Below the pieces are notes generated by a model. That model was given only the letters and a program-made list of their open reading frames with translations. It was not told the origin of the DNA and ran no database searches. Below, one piece after another: positions 1 to 7,884 of a stretch of DNA of 61,205 bases (its first letter is position 1; every line of letters begins with the position of its first letter). The stretch is from an uncultured Ruminococcus sp. (GTDB lineage: Bacteria > Bacillota > Clostridia > Oscillospirales > Ruminococcaceae). A program made the translations under genes and the position numbers. The DNA lies in assembly GCA_947627445.1 (NCBI GenBank), contig CANQWA010000014.1, forward strand, positions 1 through 61,205, given 5' to 3'.

Positions 1-40
1 ATTCGTTAATATTATTTGATAATAAGATGTAAATTTCCAC

Positions 41-69
41 TTGACATTGGCAGGAATCTGTGATAGAAT
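41..69 (+). promoter_or_regulatory. Strong sigma-A-type promoter
   Basis: TTGACA at 41-46, a 17-bp spacer and TAGAAT at 64-69. No ORF with a ribosome binding site follows; the next feature is the terminator at 146-177, so the unit would be about 100 nt. Confidence 0.65.
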
Positions 70-74
70 TATGA

Positions 75-177
75 ATGAGTGGTATGATAAAATATATGGG
101 CGACTTGGTAAAATTTCGTAAAACTGAAAATTTTGAGAACTCCTCGAATTGCTCCCTTATAGAGCAATTCGATTTTT
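75..177 (+). ncRNA. Possible short untranslated RNA
   Basis: This stretch is bracketed by a strong promoter (41-69) and an intrinsic terminator (146-177). The only ATG-led frame nearby (71-121, 16 codons) starts before the expected +1 and has no Shine-Dalgarno. A small RNA is the simplest reading, but the family is not recognised. Region 180-417 that follows holds no gene I can support. Confidence 0.35.
146..177 (+). terminator. Intrinsic terminator
   Basis: A perfect 9-bp stem (GAATTGCTC at 146-154, GAGCAATTC at 162-170) is followed by a T-rich tail. Confidence 0.7.
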
Positions 178-415
178 CATTTATATAGCCATATTTCAGG
201 GTATCAGTATACTATCCTACTCAATTTCAAAGTAAATAGAAAGATGTAAAACCACCAGAGATATTGCCTATTTTCGGGTACATATTAACAAAAAAGCTCT
301 GCAAAGTAATGCAGGATGTTGAAGTTCAGATATTTGAAATGTTATGCCGTTTTACGGGATAAAGCGTAAGTCATAACAGACGTGAATAACGGAATTTTTC
401 CGTCACGACATAGAA

Positions 416-446
416 AAGCCCATGAAGCATGATCTTCATGGGCTTG
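416..446. terminator. Hairpin, probable terminator
   Basis: The inverted repeat AAGCCCATGAA / TTCATGGGCTT encloses a short loop. T-rich flanks exist on one side and A-rich on the other, so it could act on either strand. It lies just beyond the stop codon of the gene remnant at 464-555. Confidence 0.5.
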
Positions 447-463
447 TGTTTGTTTATTGAGAC

Positions 464-555
464 TTATTGGTTCAGCAGGGCAAGGCTCTGGTCATACTTT
501 TCCTGCGTGATGCCGAGCATGACCAATACCTCGGCAAGCGGCTTTTTGGGTATGA
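464..555 (-). pseudogene. C-terminal remnant of an unidentified gene
   Basis: On the minus strand an open frame of about 28 codons ends at the TAA at 464-466. It reads roughly IPKKPLAEVLVMLGITQEKY followed by DQSLALLNQ, which looks like a real amphipathic C-terminus, and a hairpin at 416-446 follows the stop. There is no start codon or ribosome binding site; upstream it runs into the end of a dispersed repeat (about 560-575). It was probably truncated when that repeat or a rearrangement arrived. The parent family is not recognised. Confidence 0.35.
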
Positions 556-595
556 TACAAATGAGAACAAGTTCTAACATAAACACGATCATCAT

Positions 596-1261
596 TTAAC
601 TCACAATTCTCCCATCTTCGATTCGAATCGTTCGCTCACACTGTGCTGCAATATTTGTATCGTGCGTAACGATCACAATTGTTCTTCCCTGCAAATGTAA
701 TTCATGAAATAAATCCATAATTTCCGCAGAAGTTTTACTGTCAAGCGCTCCTGTCGGTTCATCTGCTAAAATCATGGATGGCTGATTGACAATAGCTCTT
801 GCAATTGCAATACGTTGTTTTTGTCCACCAGAAAGCTGATTGACTGATTTATGTGCATATTGTTTCATACCTACTACCTCAAGGGCTTGTAAAGATAATT
901 CCTTTTTCTGACGAGATGGCTTTTTGGCAAAGTCCAAAGGCAGCATAACATTTTGAATTGCTGTAAAATCATCAATCAAAGCATAATCTTGCATAACCAT
1001 GCCGATTTTTTCGTTACGAATTTTAGCAAGCGTTTTCTCCGATGTATTTTTTACCAGTACATTATCAATGTGATATTCGCCGCTTTCATAGCTGTCAATG
1101 CAGGCAAGTATATGCAAAAGAGTGGATTTACCTGCGCCGGAAGTTCCAATAATTGCAACAAGTTCTCCGTCTTCAATGGTAAGATTTACATCATAAAGTG
1201 CCTGAAATGCATTTGCTTTGCCTTTGTTGTATATTTTAGAAATGTTATTCAACTGAATCAT
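596..1261 (-). CDS. ABC transporter ATP-binding protein (MacB/LolD type)
   Basis: This 221-residue protein is the nucleotide-binding subunit for the two FtsX-like permeases upstream. Walker A (IGTSGAGKSTLL), the signature LSGGQKQRIAIARA, Walker B (MILADEPTGALD) and the switch His (VTHD) are all intact. The start at 1261 is chosen over an upstream in-frame start because GGAGAGG lies just before it and the family begins at this point (MIQLNNISKIY). It is the last gene of a minus-strand operon: small secreted protein, permease, permease, ATPase. Such MacB-like sets either export or remove peptides from the membrane, often in bacteriocin immunity or secretion; which applies here is inference. Confidence 0.93.
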   Translation of the reverse strand: MIQLNNISKIYNKGKANAFQALYDVNLTIEDGELVAIIGTSGAGKSTLLHILACIDSYESGEYHIDNVLVKNTSEKTLAKIRNEKIGMVMQDYALIDDFTAIQNVMLPLDFAKKPSRQKKELSLQALEVVGMKQYAHKSVNQLSGGQKQRIAIARAIVNQPSMILADEPTGALDSKTSAEIMDLFHELHLQGRTIVIVTHDTNIAAQCERTIRIEDGRIVS

Positions 1262-1275
1262 ATTATGACCTCTCC

Positions 1276-2526
1276 TTACTTTGTTAAAATTTGTTTTGGC
1301 GTATTTTTTCCAATAATAATCATGGGCATTATCATAGAAATGATAAGATACAGCACAACTAACGCAGCCATAGATGCAAATAAATATGGATTCCATATAA
1401 TTTTCAAATCATCCCGAAATGTTGTGAATTGAATACTAAAAAGAATTCCAAAGGCGGCAAGAACAGCAAGAATCGATATCAATCCAGACTGTATAAAATT
1501 GATGCATGTACATTGTTTCCATTGCAGGCCATTTATGTAGTAGACCGCATAATCCTTAAGTCTTCTTCGGGTTGACAAAGCAGAACTGCTGATGCTGCTT
1601 ACAGAAACCAAAACAAATAATACCACAATAATCGGCAAAAGATTTTTCACCTGCTCATACAGATAACGAATACTGTTTTCTTTCAATTCTGTTAAAGGGA
1701 ATGATACGACATTACCGTAGGAAGAAAGTTGTTGTTGTGCCTGTTCAATTTCTTCTTCAGATGTATCATCCGAAAAAGTTAAAATCGCACTATACATAAC
1801 GGATTGAGGTACGTCAAATTGTGCATCTCTTGCTATTCCGGTATTCAAGTTCTTTAAAGAAGAATAGGAAAATAAAAGGATCGGAATCTGCTCTATTTCA
1901 AAGTCAAAAGGATAATAGAAGTCATTAAAATCAACAGTGCCTCTATCCCTCCATTGACCGCCTACTATTTTGGTACTATTTTTTAATTTTCCGACAATTT
2001 TGGCATCAAAAGGAATACCAGTTGGAAAATTTAAAGCGGTAATCTCAATGGTATCTCCCACTTCCCATCCATAATCATTTTCAGACACGACAACTTCAAC
2101 TTCTGTTGGATTTGAGGTTATATTCAACCATCTTCCTTCTTGTAATTCCGGAGAAAAACGATGGATGATTTCATCATCATAACTAATTGTTGAAATCAAT
2201 TGATCCTCTTTTGTTGTATACATCATTGCATTATGACAAGCGATCATACTTTCAGAATCTTCAAATTCAGATAAAAAATCTTCATTGTTCATCATATCTA
2301 TTAAGGATAGCACTTCAGGTTGTCTATTGGCAAAGTCAATGTATTTCATGAAAATTCCATTGGAAGAAAAATAGTCCTTAAATGGTGCGTAGTACTGATA
2401 TCGAATACATAAAGAGGAAATCATCACCGCAGTAATACAAAGAACAGCAATCATTTGAAGCAATGTAAACAGATTCATCAATAAATTTTTCTTCAATGCA
2501 TTCCACGCTGTTTTTATCAGAATCAT
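1276..2526 (-). CDS. FtsX-like ABC transporter permease
   Basis: This 416-residue membrane protein has one N-terminal transmembrane segment, a large extracytoplasmic domain (about residues 45-290) and three C-terminal segments, the MacB/FtsX topology. The start at 2526 forms an ATGA overlap with the stop of the preceding permease, with GGAGGAGG upstream, which indicates translational coupling. The ATPase gene follows 14 bp after the stop. It probably forms a heterodimer with the product of 2523-3668. The extracytoplasmic domain is not of a type I recognise, so the substrate is unknown. Confidence 0.85.
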   Translation of the reverse strand: MILIKTAWNALKKNLLMNLFTLLQMIAVLCITAVMISSLCIRYQYYAPFKDYFSSNGIFMKYIDFANRQPEVLSLIDMMNNEDFLSEFEDSESMIACHNAMMYTTKEDQLISTISYDDEIIHRFSPELQEGRWLNITSNPTEVEVVVSENDYGWEVGDTIEITALNFPTGIPFDAKIVGKLKNSTKIVGGQWRDRGTVDFNDFYYPFDFEIEQIPILLFSYSSLKNLNTGIARDAQFDVPQSVMYSAILTFSDDTSEEEIEQAQQQLSSYGNVVSFPLTELKENSIRYLYEQVKNLLPIIVVLFVLVSVSSISSSALSTRRRLKDYAVYYINGLQWKQCTCINFIQSGLISILAVLAAFGILFSIQFTTFRDDLKIIWNPYLFASMAALVVLYLIISMIMPMIIIGKNTPKQILTK

Positions 2527-3668
2527 ACCTGTCCCTCCTCCCATTCCTGAACAATAGAACCTTTTATATGACCTGCAATCATAATGCTCATAATCAAAAT
2601 CATGATCACAAAATAAATGGCAAAAATGGCGAAATATACCCCTATATGGTAAGATTGAACCATATAGGTAAATAGCTGATCAAACACATGATGAAGCAGC
2701 CAGATATATCCAAGCGTCCCAATGAAATAAACCGGAATGCTTACTATAATACATTCCTCTAAATAGATGAAAACTGCTTTACGTTTTGTACAACCGCAAA
2801 GTCTCATAATGGCAAGATTCCTGCTGCGCTTTTCAAGAATAAAATGATAAAGCATGGCAAAGTTTAAAACAGAAAGCACCGCAATCAGTAAAGAGATAAG
2901 TATAATATTATTATAAAGTGTAATGCTGTCTGCATCTGGAAGCTTTAGATCCGGAAAATTCAGAGCATTAGGCATATATTGTTCTGCTTTTTCTTTGAGT
3001 TCTTCATAAGCCGGCTTGTCAATTACATGATCGAAGCAAAACGACATAATGTCATCATAAATAAAATCGTCCGGAATAGACAAAAACGGAATTACTGGTG
3101 TTGCAGTAATTTTATTTTCACCAACAACTTCATAATGTTTTCCAAACAATATGATACCGTTTTTTCCGTCGGCAAGTTTTAATGTATATTTGTCCCACCC
3201 CATTCCAATATTTCCTACTATAGCTACATTTGCACCATCATTTTCTTCTTCATTTGTAATCATACGTCCTGAATACATTTCTTTTTCCATATTGCTGCGA
3301 AAAATTTCTGGAATTTCATATTTTCCGTTTCTATAAGTAAAACGAGAATCCAGTGTATCATAAGTATCGACATCATATTCTTCAAGCTTGCCTGCAATAA
3401 ACACAAACATATCTTGTCTTATGTCTTCACTAAGTGATTCGATATATTCCTGTACTTGCTTATGTGTTGGTGCAGCGTCTTTATTGATGAACGCTGTTAT
3501 CTCTTTCAGGTCTGCATTTGCTTCTTTTTTTTCGGTATCAAAATTACAATACAAACCATACGAAAAATTTAAAATCAAAGCTGAAGAAAGAATACAGATA
3601 ATCATGATAAGAAATATGATTTTTTCATTTCGCATAAAGCTGCGAAGATTATGTCGTACATGTTTCAT
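2523..3668 (-). CDS. FtsX-like ABC transporter permease
   Basis: This 381-residue protein has an N-terminal transmembrane helix (about residues 17-37), an extracytoplasmic domain and three C-terminal helices (about 250-370). It includes the FtsX-like cytoplasmic loop pattern in which an RSRNLAIMRLCG stretch precedes the next helix. It is first of the two coupled permeases and shares the operon with the ATPase. A large imperfect palindrome (3717-3877) lies between it and the small secreted protein gene upstream, which could give the peptide gene higher expression than the transporter. Confidence 0.85.
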   Translation of the reverse strand: MKHVRHNLRSFMRNEKIIFLIMIICILSSALILNFSYGLYCNFDTEKKEANADLKEITAFINKDAAPTHKQVQEYIESLSEDIRQDMFVFIAGKLEEYDVDTYDTLDSRFTYRNGKYEIPEIFRSNMEKEMYSGRMITNEEENDGANVAIVGNIGMGWDKYTLKLADGKNGIILFGKHYEVVGENKITATPVIPFLSIPDDFIYDDIMSFCFDHVIDKPAYEELKEKAEQYMPNALNFPDLKLPDADSITLYNNIILISLLIAVLSVLNFAMLYHFILEKRSRNLAIMRLCGCTKRKAVFIYLEECIIVSIPVYFIGTLGYIWLLHHVFDQLFTYMVQSYHIGVYFAIFAIYFVIMILIMSIMIAGHIKGSIVQEWEEGQV

Positions 3669-3716
3669 CCAAAACCACCTTTTGAAATTAAAATAGTTGA
3701 TAAGTTACGAATATGA

Positions 3717-3877
3717 GAACTTTTTCGGACATTCCCGGGACGCTGCATAACTTATCCTTTTTGTATCAAGCTTGTCAGATTTCCTTGCCATACACAAAGT
3801 ATTCCTGCGAAAATCTGACTGTGCTGGACCCCAAAAATCCTTCGTTATGCAGCAACTCTCCATTTCCCGAGAAGGTT
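3717..3877. repeat. Long imperfect palindrome between peptide and permease genes
   Basis: Nested inverted segments pair across about 160 bp: GCTGCATAAC (3742-3751) with GTTATGCAGC (3844-3853), and GTCAGATTT (3774-3782) with AAATCTGAC (3811-3819). The outer arms (around GAACTTTTTCGG and GAGAAGGTTTC) are more diverged. It has no coding frame I trust. It could be a MITE-like element or an RNA structure that lowers read-through into the transporter genes. Confidence 0.5.
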
Positions 3878-3983
3878 TCATCAAAACGGTTGTATGTTTA
3901 AAAGAAGTAAAAATTATTTATGGATCATTTGATTCTAAGCAGTATATGTGCGTAAATCAATAGGTCAAATTGTTTGTCATGGT

Positions 3984-4346
3984 TCAATATATAGCTTGAC
4001 CGTTCCAATAACGACCTGACTGAATATTTGTGCCATTGAACAAAGTACCCGAACCCTCAAAACGATAATCTACAGCAGAATAGCCGCTTATGGTAGCAGT
4101 TACAGAAGCATAATTTGACAATATTTTTCCATTTGAAGCGGAATTCACCCGATTGCCTGTAGTTCTGTTAAATACTCGAAATGAAACATTGCCATAGCGG
4201 GCCATTCCTGATGTGTTGGTTAATGTACAACTTGATGAATTAATTGTTACTGTACCAGGTTCCGCACTCGCAGTGATTCCCATTGCACCAGTTGCCATTG
4301 TCATAGCTGCTAAAGCAGCTATCATAACTTTTTTGAATTTCTTCAT
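3984..4346 (-). CDS. Small secreted protein, possible bacteriocin
   Basis: The 120-residue product has a clear signal peptide (KK-rich start, hydrophobic core, likely cleavage near TASAEP, residue about 28). The mature part of about 92 residues is rich in Ser, Thr, Asn and Gly, has one Cys and ends in SGRYWNGQAIY. It stands first in an operon with two FtsX-like permeases and an ATPase, the arrangement seen for lactococcin-972-like bacteriocins. A weak resemblance to that family is the NRTTGNRVNS stretch followed by alternating aromatic and small residues. The family is not firmly recognised. The start is supported by GGAAGATTAA just upstream. Confidence 0.7.
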   Translation of the reverse strand: MKKFKKVMIAALAAMTMATGAMGITASAEPGTVTINSSSCTLTNTSGMARYGNVSFRVFNRTTGNRVNSASNGKILSNYASVTATISGYSAVDYRFEGSGTLFNGTNIQSGRYWNGQAIY

Positions 4347-4384
4347 AATTTAATCTTCCTTTCGTGTCAGGCTGATCTCATATA

Positions 4385-4537
4385 AGAACTTGTTCTCATC
4401 GGATTTGTGCATGGATTTTCGCACGAAGGCAAGGCGAAAAAGCGAAAGCAACCTTGCCGTATGGTGCGCTTTTTCCACGCAGCAATCGGCAAAATTTGCC
4501 GAAAAGACAGGTGCAATATCCTGTGAAAACAAGTTCT
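4385..4537. repeat. Dispersed palindromic element, family 1 (copy A)
   Basis: The ends are inverted copies of AGAACTTGTTCTCATC (right end diverged, CTGTGAAAACAAGTTCT). Inside is a conserved core GGCAAGGCGAAAAAGCG and a hairpin CGGCAAAATTTGCCG. Related copies lie at about 560-575, 6394-6448, 47706-47820, 49295-49458 and 54190-54353. This copy lies in the 5' leader of the small secreted protein, between its promoter and start. Confidence 0.7.
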
Positions 4538-4632
4538 GAAATCAGCAGCGAATATTTGAATGTATTCTTCCAGAAACAGTTGCTTCTATGTAGAATGATA
4601 GTTGCTTTTACTTCTCATACAACCTTATCATA

Positions 4633-4661
4633 ATAATAGCATGTTTTTGTTTCATTTGCAA
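4633..4661 (-). promoter_or_regulatory. Promoter of the small secreted protein operon
   Basis: On the minus strand TTGCAA and TATTAT are separated by 17 bp. The transcript would carry a leader of about 280 nt that includes the family 1 palindromic element (4385-4537) before the gene at 4346. No gene was found in 4541-4860. Confidence 0.5.
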
Positions 4662-4888
4662 TAAAAACTGGAAATTTCAGGAAACTGCACAAACCAAATC
4701 AGGGCTATTTGTGCATGATGACTTCCGCTTCAGAGCCTCAGGTTTCTTTGGCTATTGTGAGAACTCTGCTGGACAGACACAATCCATATTCATACAATAA
4801 TAAACAAAAATTTATATTGTATATGATGAATTTTTCATATTTCTATATTATACTATAGTTGCAAATGATCCATAAAGGAGATGCTGAT

Positions 4889-5536
4889 ATGAACAACGGG
4901 AAAAAGAAAAAAGGCATCATCATTGCGGTGTGCATCATCATTGCAGTGTGTATCCTTACTGCTGTGACAGTGGGTATTGTATTATCTTCGCTCATTGGCA
5001 AAGAAGAAGCAAAGAAAATTGCTCTCATTGATGCAGGACTCAACGAATCAAATGTATCTGCTTTGCGAGCTGATTTAGAATTTGATGATGGTCGTTTTCA
5101 GTATGATGTGAGCTTCTATTCTGACGGAGCAGAATATGAATACCATATTCAAGGAAATAACGGGGATATTATGGCAAGAGATATAGACGGCGGCGATTTC
5201 CTTTCCGGTCGTACAACTCAGCCTTCCACACAAGCGCAGCAGGAAACGGACAAGCCATCTCAGACAACAAAGAATCCCGAAACACAGGCAGGTACGCAGG
5301 TTCCGGATGCCATATCGCCGGAAGAAGCTAAGGCGGCAGCTCTTGCCGATGCAGGATTGCCGGAATCCGATGTCACATTTACAAAATCCGAACTGGATCG
5401 TGACGACGGCATCATGAAATATGAAATCGAGTTTTATTACGGGGCTGATGAATACGACTATGAGATCGATGCCTTTACCGGAGAAATTATAGACTCGGAT
5501 ATTGATTTCGGGAGAAGCAACCTTCTTCTGGATTAA
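4889..5536 (+). CDS. Membrane-anchored protein with two PepSY domains
   Basis: This 215-residue protein has a Lys-rich N-terminus, one transmembrane helix (about residues 8-32) and two PepSY modules outside the membrane, roughly 37-105 and 145-215, joined by a Gln/Thr/Pro linker. Each module carries the EEAK..AL.DAGL start and the later YEI.F/YEY.I..GDI pattern. PepSY domains are known as inhibitor or regulatory domains of extracellular proteases. The start at 4889 has AAAGGAG 8 bp upstream. A terminator follows at 5569-5597, so it appears to be a single-gene unit. Confidence 0.85.
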   Translation: MNNGKKKKGIIIAVCIIIAVCILTAVTVGIVLSSLIGKEEAKKIALIDAGLNESNVSALRADLEFDDGRFQYDVSFYSDGAEYEYHIQGNNGDIMARDIDGGDFLSGRTTQPSTQAQQETDKPSQTTKNPETQAGTQVPDAISPEEAKAAALADAGLPESDVTFTKSELDRDDGIMKYEIEFYYGADEYDYEIDAFTGEIIDSDIDFGRSNLLLD

Positions 5537-5568
5537 GCGTATCAGGCTGTGAGATAAAACTGTGAAAG

Positions 5569-5597
5569 ACAGCGGCAATCATGTCCGCTGTTTTTTT
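5569..5597 (+). terminator. Intrinsic terminator after the PepSY gene
   Basis: The stem ACAGCGG / CCGCTGT is followed by seven T residues. Confidence 0.75.
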
Positions 5598-5689
5598 ATG
5601 CCTTCCATCCATTTATCCCGCTTTCCAAAATATGGATTGAGAAAATTTTGTCAGGCAAGACAAACGACAAATCGTTTTTTTCAAAACAG

Positions 5690-5718
5690 TTGACGTTTGC
5701 CCTTTTTTCTGATACAAT
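5690..5718 (+). promoter_or_regulatory. Promoter of the membrane protein at 5751
   Basis: TTGACG, a 17-bp spacer and TACAAT lie 33 bp before the start codon at 5751. Confidence 0.7.
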
Positions 5719-5750
5719 AGAAGAAAGAACCTGACTCAGAGGTGGTTTTG

Positions 5751-6308
5751 ATGAAAAAAGAAAATTCCACGCAATCCATCAGCTATCGCATTGCATTAGG
5801 CGGCATTGTTTCTTCTCTTTGTATGTTGTGTATGTTCTTGACCGGCGTGTTCCCCATGTTCTATTTGCTGCTTCCCATGGCATCCAGCGCTTTGATTGCC
5901 ATTATGGCGATCGAAACCAGTCCTTATTGGGGATTGATCACATATATTTCCGTGGGACTGCTTTCTATGTTTATTACACCCAACAAAGACGCTGCTATCG
6001 TATTCCTTTTATTTTTCGGACATTATCCCCTGCTTCGCCCGCTGATTCACAAGATTCCTTGGAAACCCATTGCATTTTTACTGTGCATGGGTGTTTTCAA
6101 CGCCGCTGTATTATCCTTTTTCTGGATCACTGTCTACCTCTTCGGCGCAGACGAGCTTTTGGAATCTTTGGGAGATTATGGAAAATATGGCGGATGGGTC
6201 ATACTGGGAATTGCCAATGTAATGTTTATCAGTTATGATACCATTATGGCAAGTTTTCCGGTGCTGTATCGGACAAAGCTGAAATCCCGTATCTTTCCCA
6301 AGCGTTAA
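5751..6308 (+). CDS. Polytopic membrane protein of unknown function
   Basis: The 185-residue product has about five hydrophobic segments (roughly residues 12-33, 36-54, 57-75, 78-93 and 105-130, with a further one near 148-170). The compact size and helix pattern resemble substrate-binding (S) components of ECF-type transporters, but no binding motif is certain and no energy-coupling genes are nearby. The ATG at 5751 is preferred over the upstream in-frame start because AGAGGTGG lies 5 bp before it. It has its own promoter (5690-5718) and a terminator hairpin at 6356-6392. Confidence 0.75.
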   Translation: MKKENSTQSISYRIALGGIVSSLCMLCMFLTGVFPMFYLLLPMASSALIAIMAIETSPYWGLITYISVGLLSMFITPNKDAAIVFLLFFGHYPLLRPLIHKIPWKPIAFLLCMGVFNAAVLSFFWITVYLFGADELLESLGDYGKYGGWVILGIANVMFISYDTIMASFPVLYRTKLKSRIFPKR

Positions 6309-6355
6309 AATCTGAAGGCGGATTTCTGAGGAGTAGGTTTAGATATTCCAAACAA

Positions 6356-6392
6356 AACAACGGCAAGAAAAACCACTTCCTGCCGTTGTTTG
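6356..6392. terminator. Bidirectional terminator hairpin
   Basis: ACAACGGCAAG pairs imperfectly with CTGCCGTTGT, with A-rich and T-rich flanks. It separates two convergent genes. Confidence 0.65.
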
Positions 6393-6393
6393 C

Positions 6394-6448
6394 AAACTTG
6401 TTCTCCAAGAAACACGCATACACGTCTTTCTATGAGAACAAATTCTTA
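6394..6448. repeat. Short family 1 palindromic element
   Basis: The outer ends AACTTGTTCTC and GAGAACAAATT match the inverted ends of the longer family 1 copies, but the interior is only about 30 bp. It may be a deletion derivative. Confidence 0.5.
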
Positions 6449-6461
6449 CTTTTTCATCAAA

Positions 6462-7544
6462 TTATTCCAAGGGAACCGTGATCACAAATCCGTCTGCATT
6501 ATCGCCGGATACGGTGTAATCATCGCCGGAAACTGTCACATGTGCGCTGTTTCCATCCAAAGCTGCGTAATACACTGCATAGCTGCCATCCGCAGTTTCC
6601 ACAGTCAAAGGCTTGTCCTGCGTATAATTTTGCAGTTCAGTCAGATACTCCTCCAGACACAAATCATGCTCTGTCATATAGACTGCATGAGGAATGCCCA
6701 CATACCGGAAGGTATAGGTACGGCTGTCATCACCGGTGAGATTGTCCTTGCCCTCTGGATAACGCACCACAAACCCATATTCTGCGGCATGTTCTGAGAT
6801 CCAGCTATACGCCGGATATTTTTCTGCATTGTAATAGTCTGAAGTGCCGTCGCCGAACTTGATTTTCAGATTAAAGGAACGTCCGGTATGATAATCGGAA
6901 TAGCCGCCCTTGAAATCACTGGTACCGTTTTCGTAGCGGTCATTCTGGTCAGCTCTGGTTCGATAGCCGCTGAACACTTCCATCCCGTCAAAACCAGTTT
7001 CTTCTGCATAATCCATCATCATCTGGTTGAGATGCTCCAGCGTTTCGGCTTCCAACTGCACATCCAGATCGCTGACAGAGTAGGAACTGTTGCGTTCCTC
7101 ATGGATATACTTCAGCTCCGGATCGCCGGCTGGAAAGCGATATTCGTGTTCCTTGTTGACCAGGATCAGATGCCCCTTAGAGATCGCATTAGACGAAAGC
7201 GTGATCTCTTTTTCCTCCTGCTTCTCTGGTTGATTTTCAGTCGTTGGTTCTGTACTGGTTGCCACCGGCGGTGCGGTAGTTGTAGGTTCTGTGGGAGCAT
7301 CTGTCTGAATGGGAACCGTGGTGACAGCAACTGTACTGGAATCATCACGCCGGTTCAGATGCAATTTGCCGCTTTTCTGTAAGCTGCGCATACAAAGTGC
7401 TGTAATCAGAATCAGAATTAACAGAAGCGGAATCGCTACCACAGCAACACGATCAAAACGGATATGCCGCTTGACTGCATGACTGCCGCCTTTATGGGCC
7501 GGCTTTCCAGTGGGATGATCCGTCTGTTTGGTTTGTTTACTCAT
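6462..7544 (-). CDS. VanY-fold membrane protein, probably catalytically inactive
   Basis: The 360-residue product has a basic cytoplasmic N-terminus, one transmembrane helix (about 32-52), a Thr/Pro-rich linker (70-110) and a VanY/D,D-carboxypeptidase fold (about 125-305), then a short C-terminal extension. SGYRT (192-196), one zinc ligand His219 in DYHTGR, RYPEGKDNLTG and FRYVG are recognisable. The usual zinc Asp is Asn225, and the family motif ending E-P-W-H before FRYV reads R275-T-Y-T278, so the catalytic Glu and second His are missing. It may bind peptidoglycan stems without cutting them. The start at 7544 has GGAAAGGAC before it. Confidence 0.82.
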   Translation of the reverse strand: MSKQTKQTDHPTGKPAHKGGSHAVKRHIRFDRVAVVAIPLLLILILITALCMRSLQKSGKLHLNRRDDSSTVAVTTVPIQTDAPTEPTTTAPPVATSTEPTTENQPEKQEEKEITLSSNAISKGHLILVNKEHEYRFPAGDPELKYIHEERNSSYSVSDLDVQLEAETLEHLNQMMMDYAEETGFDGMEVFSGYRTRADQNDRYENGTSDFKGGYSDYHTGRSFNLKIKFGDGTSDYYNAEKYPAYSWISEHAAEYGFVVRYPEGKDNLTGDDSRTYTFRYVGIPHAVYMTEHDLCLEEYLTELQNYTQDKPLTVETADGSYAVYYAALDGNSAHVTVSGDDYTVSGDNADGFVITVPLE

Positions 7545-7609
7545 GACTTGTCCTTTCCAATTGGGTGAAATATGTGTGCGATTGAAATAGGCGATTTCAG
7601 AGGGGGGTG

Positions 7610-7767
7610 AAATGCTTTGCATCTATCATATCACAAAATCGAAGATTTTTGATATGATTGTCCGATATGCAGGGAGCAAATCGTAGATTTGCGGATCTGC
7701 AAGGACATTCAAATAAATATGATAAATGCTTTGCATTTATTATACCATATTTTTCATATGATTTCAA
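7610..7767 (-). promoter_or_regulatory. Promoter region of the VanY-like gene with duplicated dyads
   Basis: The main promoter is at 7739-7767 (TTGAAA, 17 bp, TATAAT on the minus strand). Directly after it lies the 15-bp palindrome AAATGCTTTGCATTT (7724-7738). A second, diverged copy of the same arrangement is nearer the gene: a TATGAT box around 7624-7630 followed by AAATGCTTTGCAT at 7610-7622. The dyads at the start of transcription look like operators. Confidence 0.55.
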
Positions 7768-7823
7768 GTGAAAATCTGCTGAAAATTCAAGGGAAAAGTT
7801 GTAAAGGATAAATGGAACAAATG

Positions 7824-7871
7824 CAAAAACCCCTGTACTTCCTGGTTTGGAAGTGCAGGGATTTGTTTTTA
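7824..7871. terminator. Terminator of the dockerin protein gene
   Basis: CCCTGTACTTCC pairs with GGAAGTGCAGGG, with A-tract on one side and T-tract on the other, so it ends the minus-strand gene at 7885. Confidence 0.75.
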
Positions 7872-7884
7872 GGATGGAAAAATA

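Noticed and set aside
71-121. A 16-codon frame after the first promoter
   Set aside because: Its ATG lies before the expected transcript start and no Shine-Dalgarno is present.
596-4346. Considered as a BceAB-type bacitracin resistance set
   Set aside because: BceB is a single permease of about 10 helices with a sensor kinase partner; here there are two four-helix permeases and no two-component genes.
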